DNA of 64,000 nt from Myxococcales bacterium (GCA_020633555.1 JACKDL010000008.1:62001-126000), one strand, 5' to 3'; counted from the stretch's first letter, positions 51,720 through 63,057 are shown. Notes: generated by a model not told the origin, from the letters alone. Program-made: numbers and translations.

Positions 51720-54128
51720 CTACAGCAGCACTTCGCGCGGCGGCGGGCGCCGGTTGTATTGGCTGCCCATCACCCGCCCGTAGGCGCCCGCCGTGGCGAT
51801 CAGCAGCACGTCGCCCTCGCGGGTCTCGGGCAGCCAGCGGTCGCGGCCCAGCGTGTCGCCCGTCTCGCAGATGGGGCCCACGACGTCCACCGGCGCCACC
51901 GGCGGCTCGCCCAGCCGGGTGAGGTTCGCGATGGCGTGCCAGGCGCCGTACAGCGCCGGCCGGATCAGGGTGTGCATCCCCGCATCCACGCCGACGTAGC
52001 GGCGCTCGCCCTTCGCCTTCACCTGGGTGACCGTGGCCAGCAGCACGCCCGCCTCGGCGATGAGGTAGCGGCCCGGCTCCATCCACAGGGTGAACTGGGG
52101 GTGCGCGGCCTTGAAGTCCGCCAGCCGCGCCGCAACGGCCGCCAGGTCCAGCGGCGTCTGGCCCGGCTTCTCGACCACCCCCAGCCCGCCGCCCAGGTCC
52201 AGGGTCTGCACCTGCGGGAAGTGCCGGGCACAGTCGGCCAGGAAGGCGGCCGTCTCGCCCCAGGCGTCAGGGGTGCGGATGCCGCTGCCGGCGTGGGCGT
52301 GCAGGCCCACCACCGTCGCGCCGGCCCGCTCGGCCAGCGCGGCGGCCTCGGCCAGCCGCTCGGGCACGATGCCGAACTTGCTGCGTGCCCCGGCGGTGCG
52401 CACGTGCTGGTGGTGCCCCCGCCCCTGCCCCGGATCCAGGCGCAGGAAGACCCGCTGCCCCTTGAACAGCTCGGGCCACGCCTCCAGCGGATACAGGCTG
52501 TCCAGGGTGACGTTCACGCCCGCCGCCAGGCCCGCCGCGTACTCGCCCATGGGAGCGAAGTTGGGCGTGAACAGCAGGCGCTGCGGATCCATCCGGGGGA
52601 ACAGCCCCCGCACGTGGCGCACCTCGTCGATGCTCACGCACTCGAAGCCGAAGCCCACCGCCCGCAAGGTCTCGAGCACCTGCGGGTGGTCGTTGGCCTT
52701 CACGGCATACAGGCGGTGGTCGATGGGCGCCATGGCCTTCAGCACCCGGGCCCGCGCCTCGATGGTGGCCTGCTCGTAGACATACGCCGGCGTACCCTGC
52801 GCGGCCACGGCCAGCAGGTCGGCGCGCCGGGTGTGCCACCAAGGCGTGGGGCCCTCTTCCGGCAGGCTGGCCTGGCCCACCACCGGCGAGGGCTCGGCGA
52901 AGAACCGGGTGTGCAGCGCCCGCACCAGGCGGTCGGCCTGATCGGCGTCCACCACCACGGTGAAGTTCACGTCGCTGGCCGCCTGGCTCACCAGGTGGAT
53001 GCGGTGCTCCTCGAAGGCCTGCAGCGCGGGTCCCAGCCGGTGGAGGATGGCCCGGATGCCCCGCCCCACCAGGCTCACGGCCGCCACGTCGGGGATGAGC
53101 CGAGCCTTGCAATGGGCGGCCAGCGCGTCCAACAAGGCGCCCGTGTCGACGCCCTCGGGGTCGAAGGACACCGTGACGTTGGCCTCGCTGGTGCTCACCA
53201 GGTCCACGCTCACGCCGTGCCGGGCGAAGGCCTGGAACGCCGTGGCCAGGAACCCCACCTGCTGCCACATGCCCAGGGTGTCCATGCTGATCAGGGCCAC
53301 GCCGCGGCGGCAGGCCACCGCCTTCACGGAGGGGGCCAGCGCGGCCCCGGCCTCGATGAGGGTCCCCGCCCCTTCCGGAGCGCCCAACCCCATGATCTGC
53401 AGGGGGATCCCCGCGGCCGCCAGCGGGCGCACGCAGCGCGGGTGCAGGCCCGGGGCGCCGGCCGTGGCCAGCTCCTGGGCCTCGTGGGGATCCAGCCGGA
53501 GCACCAGCCGGGCGAAGGGCACCTCGGTGGGATCGGCCGTGAACAGGCCCGGGGTCTCGGACCACAGGACGCAGCGCTCGGCGCCCAGGCGCACCGCCAG
53601 CTCGGCGGCGCCCAGATCGGCGGCGCCGGGGCCCAGGTGGCGGGGCCCCGCGCCGTACGCGGCGGGCCAGATCTGCACCGGGGCATCGCCGGGCGGCGCG
53701 TCGGGCTCGGCAAGCGTCTGCACGGCCAGCGCGGGGCCGGCGGCGGCCGCCAGGAGCTGCACCAGCGCCAGACCGATGCGCGCTGCGAGCCGATCGGTGA
53801 GCTCGCCGGTGAGGTGCAGGCCCTCCAGCAGCCCGCGCAGCGTCTGCGCCGCGGGGGCGAGGCGGGCCTCGTCCACCTGGAGCCCCCGGGCCAGCGCGCG
53901 GTGGTCCTCGAAGACGGGCGCGAGGGCCTCGGCCCCTGCCCCGCGCAGCGCTGCCTGAGCGAGGGGCGCGCCCAGCACCGGGCTCGCCAGGGCCACGGCC
54001 ACCCGCCGGCCCTCGCGGCCGTGGGCCGCCACGGCGCCGGTCAGGACATGCCAGGCGGCGGGCGTGAGCAGCGCCGGGCCGCGCAGGCCCAGGACGATCC
54101 AGGGGGCATCGGGCGTGAGCTTGCTCAT
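51720..54128 (-). CDS. lysAC: LysAC fusion: degenerate aspartokinase plus diaminopimelate decarboxylase
   Basis: 802 residues. The C-terminal half is a complete PLP diaminopimelate decarboxylase (last step of lysine synthesis): Lys about 474 in YAVKANDHPQVL, GLHAHAGSGI, GGGLGVVEKPG, MEPGRYLIAEAG and GPICETGDTLG. The N-terminal half has the aspartokinase layout with two ACT domains (VALISMDTLGMWQQVGFLAT; VSLVGRGIRAILHR), but the catalytic KFGGTSV is LGLRGPALL and the GRGGSDT loop is HLGPGAADLG, so ATP/Asp chemistry is probably lost. The ACT part may still bind lysine and regulate the decarboxylase. ATG overlaps the upstream hydrolase stop (ATGA). Confidence 0.9.
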   Translation of the reverse strand: MSKLTPDAPWIVLGLRGPALLTPAAWHVLTGAVAAHGREGRRVAVALASPVLGAPLAQAALRGAGAEALAPVFEDHRALARGLQVDEARLAPAAQTLRGLLEGLHLTGELTDRLAARIGLALVQLLAAAAGPALAVQTLAEPDAPPGDAPVQIWPAAYGAGPRHLGPGAADLGAAELAVRLGAERCVLWSETPGLFTADPTEVPFARLVLRLDPHEAQELATAGAPGLHPRCVRPLAAAGIPLQIMGLGAPEGAGTLIEAGAALAPSVKAVACRRGVALISMDTLGMWQQVGFLATAFQAFARHGVSVDLVSTSEANVTVSFDPEGVDTGALLDALAAHCKARLIPDVAAVSLVGRGIRAILHRLGPALQAFEEHRIHLVSQAASDVNFTVVVDADQADRLVRALHTRFFAEPSPVVGQASLPEEGPTPWWHTRRADLLAVAAQGTPAYVYEQATIEARARVLKAMAPIDHRLYAVKANDHPQVLETLRAVGFGFECVSIDEVRHVRGLFPRMDPQRLLFTPNFAPMGEYAAGLAAGVNVTLDSLYPLEAWPELFKGQRVFLRLDPGQGRGHHQHVRTAGARSKFGIVPERLAEAAALAERAGATVVGLHAHAGSGIRTPDAWGETAAFLADCARHFPQVQTLDLGGGLGVVEKPGQTPLDLAAVAARLADFKAAHPQFTLWMEPGRYLIAEAGVLLATVTQVKAKGERRYVGVDAGMHTLIRPALYGAWHAIANLTRLGEPPVAPVDVVGPICETGDTLGRDRWLPETREGDVLLIATAGAYGRVMGSQYNRRPPPREVLL

Positions 54129-54823
54129 GGGGTCGGCAGGGCCCGAGCGAGAGCGTCGAACAGCGCGCTGCGCACGGGCCCGGGGATCCGGTGGCGCACC
54201 TTGGGGAACTCGGTGAGATCGGCCGGCCGCTTCACCGCCCGGAAGGCCTCCACCGTAGCGCGGGCGCCGGCGACGGGCAGGCGATCATCGGCGTCGCCGT
54301 GCAGGGCGATCACCGGGGGCGCCCCGGCATGGGCCGCCTTGGGGTACAGCTCGCGGGGCAGCAGGCCCGCGATGGGCACGCACGCTGCGAACCGCTCCGG
54401 GTGCTCGGCGCACGCCAGGAAACTCAACATCCCCCCCTGGCTGAAGCCGGTGATCACCGGCTTGCCCACCGTGGGCCGGCGCTGGCGCAGGGTCTCGGCC
54501 AGGTGGGCCAGGCGCCGGGCCGAGTCGCGCATGTCGGCGATGCGATCCTGGCCCTCGTCCTGGGCGAGCGCGAACCAGGTGTGCCCCCGGCCGTAGGGGC
54601 GCTTGCCGCGCGGGGCCACCACCCGCACCTGGAGGGGCAGATCTTCGAACAGGCGCACGAAGGCCTCGGGGCGATCCCCCAGGCCATGGACGGCGATCAG
54701 CAGCGGCAGCCGGGCGTCCTTCGCGGCGCCGCCGGTGACGATCTCCACCGAGTCCAGCAGGGGGTCCTGGTGGGCCATCGCCGCCCAAGGCAGCGCCAAC
54801 AGACAGAGGAGCAGGGTACGCAT
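54125..54823 (-). CDS. Exported alpha/beta hydrolase, carboxylesterase/phospholipase-like
   Basis: 232 residues with a signal peptide (LLLCLLALPWAAMA). Alpha/beta hydrolase fold: LLIAVHGLGDRPEAFVRLF (oxyanion region), nucleophile elbow GFSQGGM with the Ser, acid in LHGDADDRLPV, His in KVRHRIPG. It is nearest to the Est/LYPLA (Abhydrolase_2) group. TAGCGT seven bases before the ATG may be a -10 of a leaderless message. It overlaps lysAC by four bases although no metabolic link is obvious. Confidence 0.9.
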   Translation of the reverse strand: MRTLLLCLLALPWAAMAHQDPLLDSVEIVTGGAAKDARLPLLIAVHGLGDRPEAFVRLFEDLPLQVRVVAPRGKRPYGRGHTWFALAQDEGQDRIADMRDSARRLAHLAETLRQRRPTVGKPVITGFSQGGMLSFLACAEHPERFAACVPIAGLLPRELYPKAAHAGAPPVIALHGDADDRLPVAGARATVEAFRAVKRPADLTEFPKVRHRIPGPVRSALFDALARALPTP

Positions 54824-54878
54824 GGGCGCGACGCTAGCAGGCTTGGGCGCCGGACGCGATCCGGGTCCCGGCCAGGGG

Positions 54879-56288
54879 CTAGTCGTCGAGCCCCAGGCGC
54901 TTCATCCACTTCCACAGCGTCACCCGGCTGACCCCCAGCCGCTCCGCCGCCCGCGCCTTGTGGCCGTCGGTGGCCTCCAACGCGGCGTGGATGCGCCGGG
55001 CGTCGAGCGCCGGCCGCGGCTTGCGCTTGGGGCCCCGGGGTTCGCAGGCCGGATCCGCCAGATCGGGCGGCAGGCTGCACGGCTCCACCACCAACCCGCG
55101 GGTGAGGACGGTGGCGTACTCCAGGCTCTGCTCCAGCTCGCGCACGTTCCCCGGCCAGTCGTGGCCCTGCAGGCGGGTCAGCGTCTCGGCGGAGAGCTGC
55201 TTCGCCAGGTCCCGCCGCCGCCGCGCCGTGCGGGCCAGCACGTGGCTGGCCAGCTCGGGGATGTCGCTCATGCGCGCCCGCAGCGGAGGCACCTCGATGG
55301 GCACCACCGCCAGCCGGTAGTACAGGTCTTCGCGCAGCAGGTCCTCGTCCATCAGGGCGCGCAGGTCCTGGTTGCTGGCGCTGATCAGGCGCACGTCCAC
55401 CCGCCGACTCTGAGACTCACCCAGGCGCACCAGCTCGCCGTCGCGCACCAGGCGCAGCAAGCGGATCTGCACCTCGTCGGGCAGCGCGCCGAAGTCGTCG
55501 AGCACCAGCGTCCCGCCGTCGGCGGCCTCGATGCGGCCCTTGCGGTCCGCCAGCGCCCCCGCGAAAGCGCCCCGGACGTGTCCGAACAGCTCCCGCAGCA
55601 GGACGCCTTCGGGCAGCGTCCCACAGTTCACCCACACCAGGGGCCCGTGGCGACGCGCGCTGGCCTCGTGGATGGCCTCGACCACCAGACCCTTGCCGGC
55701 GCCGGTCTCACCGGTGACGAGCACCGGCGCCTGGCCCTCGGCCGCCAGGGTGATGCGGTTGTAGAGCTGCTGCATCAGCGGGTGCTCGCCGACGATGCGC
55801 GGGTACGGACGGGCCTGATCCACCTCGCGCTGCAGGGCCGCCACCTCGGCCTCCAGCCGCATGACGTCGGACACGTCCAGCGCCGACTCCAGGGCCCCGT
55901 GCAAGCGGCCCTCGCGGTCGTAGAGGAGCCGGGCGTTCTTCACCACCGCGATGCGCTGGCCGTCCTTGCGCTTCAGGGTGCAGCGCTTCTGAAACACCGC
56001 GCCCTGCTCCCATAGCCCGCAGGGATCCCCCGGCCGCACGCAGCTACTCGAGAAGCACGCGTCGGCCTGCAGCACGCCGCAGGACCGCCCGATGATCTCG
56101 TCGGCGCGGTAGCCCGTCAGCGCCGCCATCTCGGCGTTCCAGCTCGTGATCACCCGCTCGGCGTTCACCGTGAACAGGCCCCCCGGCAGGGTGTCCAGGG
56201 CGTCCGCCAGCACCTGCGTGGCGTCCAGGGCGGCCAGGGCGTCCAAGACCTGATGGGTGGGGTGGTGGGCGGGCGGCGGTGGCGGCAC
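54879..56288 (-). CDS. Sigma-54-dependent transcriptional activator with Cys-containing PAS domain
   Basis: 469 residues from a GTG with GGAG at 5-bp spacing. PAS sensor (about 15-135): LPGGLFTVNAERVITSWNAE and a cluster of four Cys (CGVLQADACFSSSCVRPGDPC) that could hold iron-sulfur or sense redox/thiols. AAA+ domain: Walker A GETGAGKG (about 192-199), the sigma-54 contact loop GAFAGA instead of GAFTGA, Walker B GGTLVLDDFG (Asp-Asp for the usual Asp-Glu), sensor VRLISASNQDLR. Fis-type HTH at the end (ATDGHKARAAERLGVSRVTLWKW). Divergent from glnS. A sigma-54-like promoter lies before the octaheme cytochrome 7 kb away. Confidence 0.93.
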   Translation of the reverse strand: MPPPPPAHHPTHQVLDALAALDATQVLADALDTLPGGLFTVNAERVITSWNAEMAALTGYRADEIIGRSCGVLQADACFSSSCVRPGDPCGLWEQGAVFQKRCTLKRKDGQRIAVVKNARLLYDREGRLHGALESALDVSDVMRLEAEVAALQREVDQARPYPRIVGEHPLMQQLYNRITLAAEGQAPVLVTGETGAGKGLVVEAIHEASARRHGPLVWVNCGTLPEGVLLRELFGHVRGAFAGALADRKGRIEAADGGTLVLDDFGALPDEVQIRLLRLVRDGELVRLGESQSRRVDVRLISASNQDLRALMDEDLLREDLYYRLAVVPIEVPPLRARMSDIPELASHVLARTARRRRDLAKQLSAETLTRLQGHDWPGNVRELEQSLEYATVLTRGLVVEPCSLPPDLADPACEPRGPKRKPRPALDARRIHAALEATDGHKARAAERLGVSRVTLWKWMKRLGLDD

Positions 56289-56455
56289 GGCGGCTCCTGC
56301 AATCTGCCCCGGCCATCGGCGCCCCCCGCCCGGCGCCCAAGGGGTGAGGCGCCGCCGACGCTCGCCGCACCCCGGCTCGCGCCGCCCACGCTTGCGGCGA
56401 CCTGCCCGTTGCCGTTCAATACCGGGCTTCATCCTCCAGCCCCCGAGGCGGATCC

Positions 56456-58813
<2,358 letters not shown>

Positions 58814-58859
58814 CGCCCTGCACCCACTCGTCTTCCCGCCCGACTCGCCACGCACCCTG

Positions 58860-59654
58860 GTGGTGTGCGACCTGGAGGCCACCTGCTGGCGGGCCGACGA
58901 GCACCCCGAGCTGGCCGCCCGGCAGCGCGATGAAGCCGAGATCATCGAGATCGGCGCCGTGCGGCTCGACCCCCACACGCTGACTGAGGTGGATCGCTTC
59001 GAGCGGCTGGTGCGGCCGGTGCGTCACCCCACCTTGTCGGCCTTCTGCACCCAACTCACGGGGATCTCGCAGGCCCTGGTGGACGCCGAGGGCGTGCCCT
59101 TTGCGCAGGCCTATGCCGAGCTCATGGCCTGGATGGGGCCCACCCAGGCGGTGGATCTGGCGGCCTGGGGGATCTTCGACCACCGCCAGCTCGAGCGGCA
59201 GGCCGCCGAGCTGGGCGCCGAGGCCCCCGGCTGGACGCCCCACAACATCAAGGTGCACTGCAGCGACTGGCTGCGCTGGACCACCGGCAAGAGCGCCCGC
59301 TTCGGGCAGGCGCAGGCCCTGCAAGCCCTGGGGCTGCCCCCGGGCGAGCGCCCGCACCGCGCCCTGAGCGACGCCCTGGACGTGGTGCGCGTGCTGCGTG
59401 TCGTCTGGGATCCCGCCCGCGCCTCGGCGCAGGGCCAGGCTGTGCTGCGCCGCTGCGCCGCGCTGGATCCCGAGCCGGTGAACCGGGCGCGCATGGCCGA
59501 AGTGGACGACAAGGCCCGCGGCTGGTTCGAGCGGGCGGTCAAGGAGCTGCGCCGGTGCCGCGCGGTGCAGGTTTCCACCGGCAAGGCCCACGTGCGGCTG
59601 AACGATCGCGGCCGGGCCGCCCTGGCGCTGATGGATCTGGAGCTGGACCGATGA
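58860..59654 (+). CDS. 3'-5' exonuclease, DEDD (ERI-1/KapD-like)
   Basis: 264 residues from the GTG at 58860; a CTG at 58818 with AAGGG 7 bp upstream would add 14 residues (HPLVFPPDSPRTLV) and restore the full first strand, so the true start may be there. Exo motifs: VCDLEATCW (ExoI, Asp and Glu), IIEIGAVRLDPHT, LTGISQALVD, WGIFDHRQLER (ExoII Asp), and HRALSDALDVVRVL (ExoIII H-x4-D). The C-terminal 70 residues are helical and basic. Probably trims RNA or DNA 3' ends. Its stop overlaps the HAD gene (ATGA). Confidence 0.88.
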   Translation: MVCDLEATCWRADEHPELAARQRDEAEIIEIGAVRLDPHTLTEVDRFERLVRPVRHPTLSAFCTQLTGISQALVDAEGVPFAQAYAELMAWMGPTQAVDLAAWGIFDHRQLERQAAELGAEAPGWTPHNIKVHCSDWLRWTTGKSARFGQAQALQALGLPPGERPHRALSDALDVVRVLRVVWDPARASAQGQAVLRRCAALDPEPVNRARMAEVDDKARGWFERAVKELRRCRAVQVSTGKAHVRLNDRGRAALALMDLELDR

Positions 59655-60259
59655 TCGAGCGACGCCCCCTGCGGGCCACCGTCGAGGCGGCCCTGGCGGC
59701 CCTGGGCCCCGGCGACCTCGTGGCCACCGACGCCGACAACACCCTGTGGGCCGGCGACTGCGGCGACGACGCCATGCGCTGGCTGAAGGCCGCGCGCGAG
59801 CCCGGCCTGGACGTGGCCGCCTACCTGGCCCGCGAGCAGGTGGACTACGCCGGCGCCTGCCGGGAGTCCGCCGAACACCTGGCCCGCCTGGGCCTCACCC
59901 CCGGCCTGCGCGCGTTCCTGGCCACCCGCCTGCGGCTGCGGGGCTGGCTGGTGCAGGCCCTGCAGGCCGCCGAGGGCCGCGGCGCCGCGGTGGTGGTGGT
60001 CACGGCAGCCCCGCTGGACTCGGCCCGCGAGGCGCTCGCCCACTTCGGCCTGCCCTGGCCCGCCCTGGGCATCACGGTCCGCGACGGCGCCGTGGTGGAG
60101 CCCGCCCCCGTGGGACCCGGAAAGGCGCTGGCCTGGCAGGCCGCGGGCCACGCCGCGCCGGCGGTGGCCCTGGGTGACTCGGTGCACGACGAGCCCCTGC
60201 TGGCCTTGGCCACCCTTGGCTTCCGCCTGGATCCCCCTACGGACGAGGAGTGCGGCTGA
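59651..60259 (+). CDS. HAD-family phosphatase
   Basis: 202 residues; ATG overlapping the exonuclease stop. HAD motif I is LVATDADNTLW (DxDxT, nucleophile Asp and acid Asp), motif II VVVVTAAPL, motif III/IV GPGKALAW (Lys) and ALGDSVHDEPLLA. The helical cap lies between motifs I and II (about 40-100), as in subclass I phosphoserine-phosphatase-like members. The substrate is unknown. The next gene (cupin) starts one base after its stop, so these three genes form an operon. Confidence 0.92.
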   Translation: MIERRPLRATVEAALAALGPGDLVATDADNTLWAGDCGDDAMRWLKAAREPGLDVAAYLAREQVDYAGACRESAEHLARLGLTPGLRAFLATRLRLRGWLVQALQAAEGRGAAVVVVTAAPLDSAREALAHFGLPWPALGITVRDGAVVEPAPVGPGKALAWQAAGHAAPAVALGDSVHDEPLLALATLGFRLDPPTDEECG

Positions 60260-60260
60260 C

Positions 60261-60611
60261 ATGCGCGCGCCTGACGGCAACCTGTTCGACCGCCCGCCGC
60301 CCGCCACGGGCGAGGTCTTTGAGGTCCTGGCCCGCCTGGGCGGCTGCGAGGTGGAGCGCATCGTCAGCTCCAGCCACCCCGAGCCGGGCGAGTACCGCCA
60401 GGCCCATGCCGAGTGGGTGGTGCTGCTGAAGGGTGGCGCCCGCCTGCAGGTGGCCGGCGAGCTGGTCAGCCTGAAGCCGGGCGACCACCTGCTGCTGCCC
60501 GCCGACGAGCCGCACCGGGTGTTGGCCACCGAGGAGGGCACGGTGTGGCTGGCGGTGCATGCCCGCGGGGCACCGGCCGCGAAGGCCCAACCCGCCCTGC
60601 CAGAGGTGTGA
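60261..60611 (+). CDS. Cupin-domain protein
   Basis: 116 residues, a single cupin barrel. Metal-site motifs: EWVVLLKGGARLQVAGE (His-poor first motif; YRQAHAEWVVLL supplies one His) and PGDHLLLPADEPHRVLATEE (second motif with His). Ends in a short Ala/Pro tail. Similar one-domain cupins bind metal and act as isomerases or sensors; the role is unknown. GAGGAG lies in the last codons of the HAD gene. A strong nested hairpin follows the stop. Confidence 0.9.
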   Translation: MRAPDGNLFDRPPPATGEVFEVLARLGGCEVERIVSSSHPEPGEYRQAHAEWVVLLKGGARLQVAGELVSLKPGDHLLLPADEPHRVLATEEGTVWLAVHARGAPAAKAQPALPEV

Positions 60612-60642
60612 GGGGTCAGGAGAGGGGGCGGGGAGGATCAGA

Positions 60643-60712
60643 CGCCGCCCGGAGGGCCCCGGGACTCGGAATGGAGCCTGGCATGGGACGCGGGGCCCCA
60701 CCCCGGGCGGCG
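60643..60712. terminator. Nested two-helix hairpin between convergent genes
   Basis: CGCCGCCCGG (60643-60652) pairs with CCGGGCGGCG (60703-60712); inside, GGGCCCCG (60654-60661) pairs with CGGGGCCC (60691-60698). Both helices are perfect. It lies between the cupin stop and the octaheme cytochrome stop, so it is probably a bidirectional terminator. Confidence 0.55.
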
Positions 60713-60723
60713 CGGGTGGGAGA

Positions 60724-62982
60724 TCAGTGCCGGCTGCCGCAGTTGGCCCCCATCATCGGGTCACAGTTGTAGCCCAGGGCCTCCCAGTCGAACGCGCCGC
60801 CGTTGTGGCAGTCGTTGCAGCCCAGAGCCATGGCGGGCGGCGCCACCTCGTGGTTGATGCCCATCCACATCTCGGTGTAGCCCCACGCCCAGTCGCCCGC
60901 GGCGTAGCTGGTGTTGGCGTCGATCTGGCCGCTGTACTGCGCACCCGCGGTCAGCGACGAGGCCCACAGCGCCTCCACGCCCTCGGCCGTGTAGGCATCC
61001 GCCGCGGGGATGGCACCCCAGAAGCCGCCGGGGCCGAACAGCTTGGGCACGATGACGAGCCGGCGGGCCGGATCCACCGCCTGGCGGCCGCGCATGACCT
61101 TGAAGGGCCAGATCTTGGCGCCCAGGTCTTCGTGGGTGGCCACGGGCTTGCCGAGCACGATGGGGTTGCCCTCGCCGCCGACGCCCTCGGGGAACTGGTC
61201 GGTGATGGTCATGCGGGTGGCGCGGCCGTCCCACCAGCCGTACTCGGGCCGCACATCCTTCATCCACACGAAGTCGCCCTTCATCGCGTCGTACGCGGTC
61301 ACCATGGTGCCGTCATCCAGAGCCGCGCGGACCACGCCGTTCTCGCCCAGGGTCCGGTTGCCGGCCGTGGACCAGTCCCAGTTCATCTTGGTGGGCTGGT
61401 TCCGGCTGAAGGCCGGGATGTGGCAGGTCTGGCAGGCGATGTCCTGGGCGTGGTTGTCCATCATCGGGTTGGCGTGGAAGCCCGCCTCGCCGTGGCAGTC
61501 GGTGCAGTTCACCGGGCCGTTGGTGGCCACGTTGTGCACGCTGCGGCCCATGATCTGATGATCCTGGCCGGCGTGGCAGTTGGCGCACTCCATGCCGCTG
61601 CCCATGTGCACGTCGTCGTTGCGGGTGGCCTGCAGCAGGTGGCTGCCCAGATCGCCCTTCTTCACGTTGTCGCCGCCGCCCGCGCTGAAGTGGCAGGAGC
61701 CGCAGTTCGCGACCTTGCTCTCGCCCACGCTGCGCGCCGCCACCAGCAGGTTGGTGTTGTCGGTGGGGTTGCCGGCGGTGGTGGGGGCCTTGGCGTACGT
61801 GCCCGGCTGCGCGTGGCAGGTCAGGCAGTCCATCTTGGTCTGGTCCTGGAAGTCGTAGTCCTCACCGCGCCAGTCATAGCCGGCGTGGCACTGGGTGCAC
61901 CGGGCCTCGTTGCTGGGCACGGCGATGCAGAAGTTGTTGATCAGGTTGGTCTTGCCGATGTTGTTCTGCCCCTCGGCGCCCACCAGACCGGGGCTCGGGC
62001 CGGCCCACTTCCAGTGCGCCGAGTTCAGGAAGTGATCGGCCTGCTCCTGGTGGCAGTTCAGGCAGGCGGCGGTGACGGCCGGGCCGGTCGCGAACGGGCC
62101 CGCCAACGCCTCCATGCCGGCGTGGACGCTGTCACGCACGCACACGCCCTCGATGCAGACCTCGCTGCCGCCGCAGGTGCTCTCGCAGGCGCCGCCGATG
62201 CAGCGCTGGCAGGGGCCACACTCGGGATCGCAGACCTCGGGCACCGCCTGGCACACGCCCTCGGCGCACTCCAGGCCGTCACCGCAGTTGTCCACGCACA
62301 CCGGCGTCTCGCCGCTGACATCGCAGCGCTGGCAGGGGCTGCAGCCCGGATCGCAGGTGGGCGCCGGGATGGGCGTGCACACGCCGTCGGTGCACTGGGC
62401 GCCGTCGCCGCACAGGGGCACGCACACGGGGTTCTCGCCGCTGGTGTCGCAGGCCTCGCAGGCGCCGCAGGCCGGATCGCAGGCCGCGGGCGGGGCGCTG
62501 GGCACGCACAAGCCGTCCTGGCACTCGGCGCCGGCGCCGCACAGGTCGATGCAGGCCGGGGCGTCGCCGCTGGTGTCGCACGCCTGACAGGCGCCGCAGG
62601 CAGGATCACAGGTGGGCGGCGGCGGGAGCGCCTGGCAGGCGCCGTCGACGCACTCGCTGCCCACGCCGCAGGTGTCCACGCACGCGCCCATGTTGTCGCA
62701 GACCTGACAGGGGCCGCAGCCGGGCTCGCAGGTCACCTCGCCCCCGCCTTCAGCCACACAGGCCCCGTCCTGGCACGTCGTGCCCTCGCCGCACGTGCTC
62801 ACGCACATGGGCGCCTCCCCGGTGGTGTCGCACACCTCGCACGCCCCGCACTCGGGGGTACACGCCACGACGACGCCGCTGTCGGCGACGGGGGTCTTGT
62901 CGTCGTCGTCGTCGCAAGCGGTCAAGGTCAGCCCTGCCAACAGGGCGGTCATCAGGCTCAGGCGCCACTTCAGGCTCAACAT
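60724..62982 (-). CDS. Surface lipoprotein: Cys-rich repeats fused to an octaheme tetrathionate-reductase-type cytochrome c
   Basis: 752 residues; ATG with AAGGAG at 6-bp spacing. Lipoprotein signal LLAGLTLTAC (Cys23), an Asp run, then six repeats of about 38 residues (CDPACGACQACDTSG..CxxxCGxGxxC, about 38-295). From about 305 it matches the octaheme tetrathionate reductase family: eight CxxCH haem sites (CLNCH, CTQCH, CLTCH, CGSCH, CANCH, CTDCH, CQTCH, CNDCH) with the family segments INNFCIAVPSNEARC, GDLGSHLL and DVHMGSGMEC. In Shewanella this family reduces tetrathionate, nitrite and hydroxylamine in vitro. A lipid anchor and Cys-rich stalk would place the haems on the cell surface (inference). 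Confidence 0.93.
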   Translation of the reverse strand: MLSLKWRLSLMTALLAGLTLTACDDDDDKTPVADSGVVVACTPECGACEVCDTTGEAPMCVSTCGEGTTCQDGACVAEGGGEVTCEPGCGPCQVCDNMGACVDTCGVGSECVDGACQALPPPPTCDPACGACQACDTSGDAPACIDLCGAGAECQDGLCVPSAPPAACDPACGACEACDTSGENPVCVPLCGDGAQCTDGVCTPIPAPTCDPGCSPCQRCDVSGETPVCVDNCGDGLECAEGVCQAVPEVCDPECGPCQRCIGGACESTCGGSEVCIEGVCVRDSVHAGMEALAGPFATGPAVTAACLNCHQEQADHFLNSAHWKWAGPSPGLVGAEGQNNIGKTNLINNFCIAVPSNEARCTQCHAGYDWRGEDYDFQDQTKMDCLTCHAQPGTYAKAPTTAGNPTDNTNLLVAARSVGESKVANCGSCHFSAGGGDNVKKGDLGSHLLQATRNDDVHMGSGMECANCHAGQDHQIMGRSVHNVATNGPVNCTDCHGEAGFHANPMMDNHAQDIACQTCHIPAFSRNQPTKMNWDWSTAGNRTLGENGVVRAALDDGTMVTAYDAMKGDFVWMKDVRPEYGWWDGRATRMTITDQFPEGVGGEGNPIVLGKPVATHEDLGAKIWPFKVMRGRQAVDPARRLVIVPKLFGPGGFWGAIPAADAYTAEGVEALWASSLTAGAQYSGQIDANTSYAAGDWAWGYTEMWMGINHEVAPPAMALGCNDCHNGGAFDWEALGYNCDPMMGANCGSRH

Positions 62983-63041
62983 CCCAAGCTCCTTTCAGTC
63001 ACGCCGGCGTGCGCCGGCCGTCCCACGTCGCTCCCTGACAA

Positions 63042-63057
63042 AGCAACGGGCAGGCCA
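63042..63057 (-). promoter_or_regulatory. Candidate sigma-54 promoter of the octaheme cytochrome
   Basis: Minus-strand TGGCCTGCCCGTTGCT fits TGGC-N7-TTGC, with exactly 10 bases between the -24 GG and the -12 GC. The predicted start is near 63031, giving a leader of about 48 nt. Confidence 0.5.
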
